Positions 59,924 through 64,000 of a DNA stretch of 64,000 bases are shown here, in pieces. The position numbers and the translations under genes are program-made. A model generated the notes under the pieces. The model searched no databases, was not told the origin of the DNA, and was given only the letters and a program-made list of their open reading frames with translations. The DNA lies in assembly GCA_944386555.1 (NCBI GenBank), contig CALXBN010000006.1:55833-119832 (forward strand). The letters run 5' to 3'. The stretch's first letter is position 1, and each line of letters starts with the position of its first letter. The DNA is from an uncultured Ruthenibacterium sp. (GTDB lineage: Bacteria > Bacillota > Clostridia > Oscillospirales > Ruminococcaceae).

Positions 59924-60101
59924 CATAACAAAGGCAGCCGGCAGGATGGCCGTATGGATTCCCGCGGCGGGATCACACCTCGCCGGGCCGGGCAGCGTTC
60001 ACGCAGGCCGGCCCCGCTGCGGGCCGGCGTGCGGATCCCGGGATTTCCGCGCAGATGGCTTCACCCGCACTCACCCCGGAACAAGGCGGCCGGCAATTTT
60101 G
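59924..60101. other. Gap without a recognised gene
   Basis: Open frames at 59852-60265 and 59946-60518 (plus) and 59973-60284 (minus) have no ribosome site and no recognisable product. Together with the RNA candidate at 60102-60260 the gap between the LUD and DUF1292 genes is 488 bases. Confidence 0.4.
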
Positions 60102-60260
60102 AAAAAAAGCAACCCGCCCTGCCGTCTGTGCCACACCAAAACCTACTCGATGAGCAGGTGGGTGCCCTGCCGGAGTTTCACGCTCCCTTCCTCCGCTTGC
60201 GGCCTGAACCGGGCGGGAGGTCTGCGATCCCCTCCTGGGACTCCGGGCTCCCGATATTTG
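60102..60260 (-). ncRNA. Candidate structured RNA, type not identified
   Basis: On the minus strand a possible promoter (TTGTTG-16-TACTAA, about 60263-60290) leads into about 160 bases with several hairpins: GGAGG/CCTCC, CCGCAAGCGG, GGAG-CGTGAAA-CTCC and an eight-pair ACCTGCTC/GAGTAGGT stem. It ends in TTTTTTT (60102-60108). The GTGAAACTCC followed by CCCACC stretch recalls the cobalamin aptamer core, but the B12-box end is not seen and no gene follows on that strand. It could also be a free-standing small RNA. Confidence 0.35.
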
Positions 60261-60343
60261 GTTAGTAGGATTAAATATGGGCACAACAATTCAAACAGGG
60301 CAGGCATGCTGCCAGTGATTGGGCGGGCCCTGCGGGCCCAGGC

Positions 60344-60658
60344 TTACAGTTCGATGTCGTACAGCTCTTCCAGCCGGCTGCGGAATACTTCGCTGACGGC
60401 GGCCAGCTCTTCGTCGTCGTCCACGATATCCAAAAACTCCTCGCCGTTTTCCTCTACCACCCGCATCAGAACCAGCTGGGCGTCCTGCTCCAGCATTTCC
60501 TCGGGTTTCTCGCTGTAAGGCACCACGGCCAGGTAGTGCTCGCCGTTGTAATCAGCAGCGTCCAGCACCTCACAGGTGTGCTCCACACCGGCCTCATCTT
60601 CCAGTGTGATCAGGTCGGGGGTGTAATCCAGTTCGTCCTGGCTGCGTTCATCGCTCAT
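60344..60658 (-). CDS. DUF1292 family protein
   Basis: 104 residues, very acidic. DUF1292 pattern: DLITLEDEAGVEHTCEVLDAADYNGEHYLAVVPYSE and VLMRVVEENGEEFLDIVDDDEELAAVSEVFRSRLEELYD. Common in clostridia; function unknown. ATG 60658 with AAAGAGG upstream; upstream in-frame ATG lacks one. Confidence 0.9.
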   Translation of the reverse strand: MSDERSQDELDYTPDLITLEDEAGVEHTCEVLDAADYNGEHYLAVVPYSEKPEEMLEQDAQLVLMRVVEENGEEFLDIVDDDEELAAVSEVFRSRLEELYDIEL

Positions 60659-60915
60659 ATTAAAGCCTCTTTCGGGCGGCCTGGTTTTGGCTGCAGAAGC
60701 CGTGCCGCCTTCTTCTGTTTCTATTTTACAGGAAAGCGCCCCGCCGGTCAAGGGGGTGAGGGGCAAATTGGCTTTGCCGCATGAAATTCACAGTTCCTTC
60801 ATGAAAGCGCGCACTGTTTGTGGTATAGTAAAAAAGAATTCAACGGCCGCGCGGTGCCAAGCGACATGCCCGCGTATCCGCCCGGGGCCGGATATCATAA
60901 AAGGAGGGCCTGCCC

Positions 60916-61728
60916 ATGCGCAAAGCTGTGCTGGCACTGGCAATCGCCGCATGTCTGCTGGCGGGATGCTCGGGCAGCGGCGGACTGTTCATCGGTTCGT
61001 CACGCCCCTCTCAGGTGGATTCCGCCGAACTGCAGTTTCAAACGCCCGCGGAAGGCGACCCCATTGCCGTCATCTCCACCAGTATGGGAGATATCTCGAT
61101 CGTATTGTATCCCGAATACGCCCCCATGGCCGTGGAAAATTTTACCGGTCTGGCTGGCCAGGGGTATTTTGAAGGCGTCACCTTCCACCGCGTGGAAAAG
61201 GACTTCATCATTCAAACCGGCGATGCCACCGGCACCGGTCAGGGCGGTGCCAGCATCTGGCAGAACCGGGACTACCCCATTGAGTATACCCCCAAGCTGC
61301 GCCATTACGCCGGGGCCGTTGCTCTGGCGGCCGCATCGGACGGCTCGGTGGATAACCTCAGCCAGTTTTACATCGTCTCCTGCCCTGCCGACACCATCGA
61401 CCGCGACAGCGCCCAGAACCTGACCGATTCCGGCCTTCCCCAGCAGGCGGTAGACACCTACCGCCAGGTGGGCGGCGCACCCTACCTGGACGGACTGGAC
61501 ACCGTGTTCGGCCAGGTGTACGATGGCATGGATGTGGTAGATGCCATCAACGCCGTGGAAACCGATGAAAACGGCCGCCCCCTGGAAGATGTGTCCATCC
61601 TTTCGGTGACCGTGGGCACTTACAGTGCCGCAAACGCCACGGGCAGCACCTCTGCCGCGTCCGGCACTTCCGCAGCGGAAAGCACGGCCTCGGCAGCCGT
61701 TTCTTCCGCAGCCGGCGCCGCCGCGTGA
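60916..61728 (+). CDS. Cyclophilin-type peptidyl-prolyl isomerase lipoprotein
   Basis: 270 residues. Signal peptide with lipobox LLAGCSG (Cys near 17). A cyclophilin domain (about 48-235) carries ISTSMGDISIVLYPEYAPMAVENF, YFEGVTFHRVEKDFIIQTGD (catalytic Arg near 95) and NLSQFYIV, followed by DTVFGQVYDGMDVVDAI. A low-complexity Ser/Ala/Thr tail follows (about 238-270). It catalyses Xaa-Pro isomerisation and helps fold proteins outside the membrane. A TATAGT -10 at 60822-60827 and AAAGGAGG before ATG 60916. Confidence 0.94.
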   Translation: MRKAVLALAIAACLLAGCSGSGGLFIGSSRPSQVDSAELQFQTPAEGDPIAVISTSMGDISIVLYPEYAPMAVENFTGLAGQGYFEGVTFHRVEKDFIIQTGDATGTGQGGASIWQNRDYPIEYTPKLRHYAGAVALAAASDGSVDNLSQFYIVSCPADTIDRDSAQNLTDSGLPQQAVDTYRQVGGAPYLDGLDTVFGQVYDGMDVVDAINAVETDENGRPLEDVSILSVTVGTYSAANATGSTSAASGTSAAESTASAAVSSAAGAAA

Positions 61729-61763
61729 CACTGCCAGCCTCTTTTTTCTTTCTCCGTGCCCCG

Positions 61764-61800
61764 GCGCGGCCCCTGTACATTCGGGGCCGCGCTTTTCTTT
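61764..61800 (+). terminator. Terminator of the cyclophilin gene
   Basis: Perfect 10-bp arms GCGCGGCCCC (61764-61773) and GGGGCCGCGC (61783-61792), then TTTTCTTTT. Confidence 0.94.
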
Positions 61801-61864
61801 TGTTCCGCACTGTGATACAATAAATGCAAATCTTCACAGCAAGGGGCTTCGGCCCGGAGGGTTT

Positions 61865-63406
61865 ATGAAAAAATTGCTGAAATTTGTTCTGTCGCGCACT
61901 TTTCTATTCGCCGTGCTGTTTTTGCTGCAGCTGGGGTTGTTTTTGTTTCTGACATTCCAATTCACCCGGCTGGGTACTTTCGCCTATCTGCTGCTCACCG
62001 TGGGCAGCACCCTGGCCATCACAATGGCAATGGAGCGCTCGGGCATCAACCCCGCGTATAAAATCATGTGGATCCTCATCACCGTAGCCCTGCCCGCCTC
62101 AGGGCCTTTTTTCTATCTGCTGTGGGGCAAGCGCACCATCGTACCCAAGCGGGCGGCGGATTTTTTGCAGATCGAACGCCGTGCCGCCGCAGCCACCGCC
62201 CCCGATGCTGAGGCCGGCACCACCGTGCTGCGGCGCTTTCCCGGCCTGGCACGTATGGTAGACTACCTGGCCACCCATGCTGCGGCGCCGGTTTACGGGG
62301 GCACTGCCTGCCGCTACTTTGCCATGGGCGAGGATTTCTTCCCGGTGTTCCTGCAGCGCTTGGAGGCCGCGCAGCAATTCATCTTCCTGGAATACTTTAT
62401 CATCAAGCCCGGCGCTATGTGGGACGCCATTTTAGCCGTTCTGCAACGCAAGGCTGCCGAAGGAGTAGATGTGCGGCTGATCTACGACGGCTTTGGCAGC
62501 CTGTTCAGCCTACCCGGCGGTTACGACGAACAGCTGCGGGAGATGGGCATCCAGTGCCGGGTGTTCAGCCCGCTGGCACTGTCCTGGCATTTGGCCGATT
62601 ATAAGATGCTCAACCATCGGGATCACCGCAAAGTGGCCGTGATTGACGGGCAGGTTGGCTTTACCGGCGGCTTGAATTTCGCCGATGAGTATATCAACCA
62701 GGTGCAGCGCTTCGGCGTGTGGAAAGACACCGCCGCCATGCTGGAGGGCCCGGGGGTATACCCGCTGACAGTACTGTTTTTGAAGATGTGGGATTTTGTG
62801 GCCGGGTGCGAGACCGATTACAGGAACTACCGCCCGGCGCCGGCCTGCCCCGAAGGCGACGGCTTTGTACAGCCTTACAGCGAAAGCCCCCTGGACGATG
62901 AAAACGTGGCCGAAAACGCCTATTTTTGCCTGATCCAAAGTGCCCGGCGCTACGTATATCTGACCACGCCCTATCTGATTCTGGACAACGAGATGGTGAC
63001 GGCCCTGTGCCTGGCGGCCAAAAGCGGCGTAGATGTGCGCATTATCACACCGGGTATTCCCGACAAATGGTATGTCTACCTGGTGACCCAAAGCTTCTAT
63101 CCCCAGCTGCTGGCCGCCGGCGTGCGCATCTATGAATATACGCCCGGCTTTCTGCACGCAAAGATGTACGTGTGCGATGATGAGGCAGCCATTGTGGGCA
63201 GTGCCAACATGGACTACCGCAGCCTGTACCTGCATTTCGAAAACTGTGTGGCGTTTTACGGCGGGCATATGGTACGGGATGTAAAAGCAGACTTCGCTGC
63301 CACCATGGCCCAGAGCCGGGAGGTGACCCTGGAAGATACCCGCCGCACGCCCTTCTACAAATGGCTGGGACAGGTGTTCCTGCGGTTCTTCGCGCCGCTG
63401 ATGTGA
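61865..63406 (+). CDS. cls: Cardiolipin synthase
   Basis: 513 residues. Two N-terminal membrane helices (about 12-32, 38-55) plus a third near 62-80, then two phospholipase-D domains. HKD motifs: HRDHRKVAVIDGQVGFTGG near 258 and HAKMYVCDDEAAIVGSAN near 434. It condenses two phosphatidylglycerols to cardiolipin at the membrane. ATG 61865; the frame extends upstream through the cyclophilin tail but without a ribosome site. Confidence 0.96.
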   Translation: MKKLLKFVLSRTFLFAVLFLLQLGLFLFLTFQFTRLGTFAYLLLTVGSTLAITMAMERSGINPAYKIMWILITVALPASGPFFYLLWGKRTIVPKRAADFLQIERRAAAATAPDAEAGTTVLRRFPGLARMVDYLATHAAAPVYGGTACRYFAMGEDFFPVFLQRLEAAQQFIFLEYFIIKPGAMWDAILAVLQRKAAEGVDVRLIYDGFGSLFSLPGGYDEQLREMGIQCRVFSPLALSWHLADYKMLNHRDHRKVAVIDGQVGFTGGLNFADEYINQVQRFGVWKDTAAMLEGPGVYPLTVLFLKMWDFVAGCETDYRNYRPAPACPEGDGFVQPYSESPLDDENVAENAYFCLIQSARRYVYLTTPYLILDNEMVTALCLAAKSGVDVRIITPGIPDKWYVYLVTQSFYPQLLAAGVRIYEYTPGFLHAKMYVCDDEAAIVGSANMDYRSLYLHFENCVAFYGGHMVRDVKADFAATMAQSREVTLEDTRRTPFYKWLGQVFLRFFAPLM

Positions 63407-63533
63407 GCTGCTCACCTGCATAAAGGGCGGACCGCCCGGCGCCGTGCAACGGTTTGTTGCGTGACGCCAGGCGGATTTTTTGGTATCATAAAGACAGGGA
63501 AACATCCAAACGGACCGGAAGGAGGCGCCCGCA

Positions 63534-63665
63534 ATGGAGGGATTCGGCACACGGCTGCGCCAGGCGCGTACAGCTTTGCACATGACTCAGGACGATTTGG
63601 CCGCCCGCCTGCATGTGACACGTCAGACGGTGTCCGGCTGGGAAACCGGGGTATCTCAAAGTTAA
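63534..63665 (+). pseudogene. XRE regulator gene cut off after the helix-turn-helix
   Basis: 43 codons from ATG 63534 (GGAAGGAGG upstream). The peptide MEGFGTRLRQARTALHMTQDD...TRQTVSGWETG is a complete XRE helix-turn-helix, but it ends two to three residues later at a TAA (63663-63665), where related proteins continue with a SQPD-type linker and C-terminal domain. The sequence after about 63655 changes character, consistent with insertion of a mobile element into the gene. Confidence 0.7.
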
Positions 63666-64000
63666 AGATACCACACCAATCCCACGCTGACTTTTGCTCA
63701 ACCGATACAGTAGCCGGAGGGCTGGATAACAAGAAAATGCGGTATGCGCCCCGTGGAGGGGGGAGCATACCGCCTCTTTTCTTGTGGGGGTTTCCAAAGG
63801 GGGCTTGCCCCCATTGGCACACGACTTTGCTTGCAAAGTGTAGTGTGTTATACCTGCTGGCGTGGCTGACGGGGGAAACGGGGTGCGGTGCTTCTTGCAC
63901 CCCGTTTGCTCCGGCAGGAAAACAGGCTGAATTTTTGCGAATGGGAATGAGCAAAAAATCGGCCTGTTTTCAGAGAACGGCGGCAGGTATATGAAAGCCC
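63655..64000. mobile_element. Left end of a probable inserted element, continues outside window
   Basis: No gene is visible until a possible ATG at 63991. The stretch holds a series of inverted repeats: GGTATCT...AGATACC at the junction (63650-63672), GCGGTATGC/GCATACCGC (63739-63773) with a T-rich tail, CACTTTGC/GCAAAGT-type repeats near 63820-63850, and 11-bp AAACGGGGTGC/GCACCCCGTTT (63876-63886, 63897-63907). Such series are usual in the leader and oriT regions of mobilisable or conjugative elements. No transposase or relaxase is inside the window to prove it. Confidence 0.5.

Noticed and set aside
1..64000. CRISPR arrays, rRNA genes or replication origin.
   Set aside because: No regularly spaced repeats, rRNA-like sequence or DnaA-box cluster was seen on reading both strands.

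Overview
The window looks like a chromosomal segment of a GC-rich gut Firmicute. Class Clostridia, near Ruminococcaceae/Oscillospiraceae (Faecalibacterium-, Gemmiger- or Subdoligranulum-like), is an inference from gene content: a fused SsuC/SsuB-type transporter, paired DUF1538 and PII-like genes, a QueT gene with a structured leader, an orphan MsmK-type ATPase and many small clostridial families. There is no rRNA, CRISPR array, integrase or complete transposase. One tRNA-Leu(CAA) is present.

Layout. 1-9140: 3'-truncated CorA-family gene, XRE membrane regulator, GH3 beta-glucosidase, GNAT acetyltransferase, a two-gene ABC importer (lipoprotein plus permease-ATPase fusion) with a divergent Crp/Fnr regulator and a palindromic operator, and two small genes. 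9283-29904: a block of clearly lower GC read almost wholly on the minus strand. It holds a peptide/opine-type ABC transporter, two GHL6-like glycosidases, a metallo-beta-lactamase-fold hydrolase, glycerate 2-kinase, tartronate semialdehyde reductase, an esterase, a divergent acetate-kinase-family enzyme, a split FdrA, a DUF1116/AllG protein and a GntR/FCD regulator. 30155-32750: feoA-feoB and a FeoB-associated protein. 32909-37947: secreted hypothetical, NagB, orphan sugar-binding lipoprotein, AraC regulator and the MsmK-type ATPase. 38108-39493: TetR regulator divergent from a frameshifted DAPG-hydrolase-like gene. 39764-54789: mostly plus-strand genes (DUF1538/PII, SGNH, acyltransferase/DUF6320, PdxK, TrmL, DegV, a broken membrane gene, GT2, flavin reductase, ClC, NagD-like, serC-serA). 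54996-63406: tRNA-Leu, EamA exporter, AzlCD, QueT with candidate preQ1 leader, HAD, LUD, DUF1292, cyclophilin lipoprotein, cardiolipin synthase. 63534-64000: an XRE gene cut off where a hairpin-rich, mobile-element-like sequence begins.

The most interesting unit is the 20-kb block at 9283-29904. Near-identical TTGTATACAA palindromes precede both of its operons and fit the resident GntR/FCD regulator, so they probably form one regulon. The enzymes suggest uptake of an unidentified solute, hydrolytic trimming, then two ends: tartronate semialdehyde to D-glycerate to 2-phosphoglycerate, and an acyl phosphate released by an FdrA/DUF1116 (oxamate-transcarbamylase-like) complex and used to make ATP. 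Where known systems place a carbamate kinase, this locus has an acetate-kinase-family protein that lacks the usual HGG substrate-site motif. The substrate is unknown; this is the best candidate here for an undescribed pathway.
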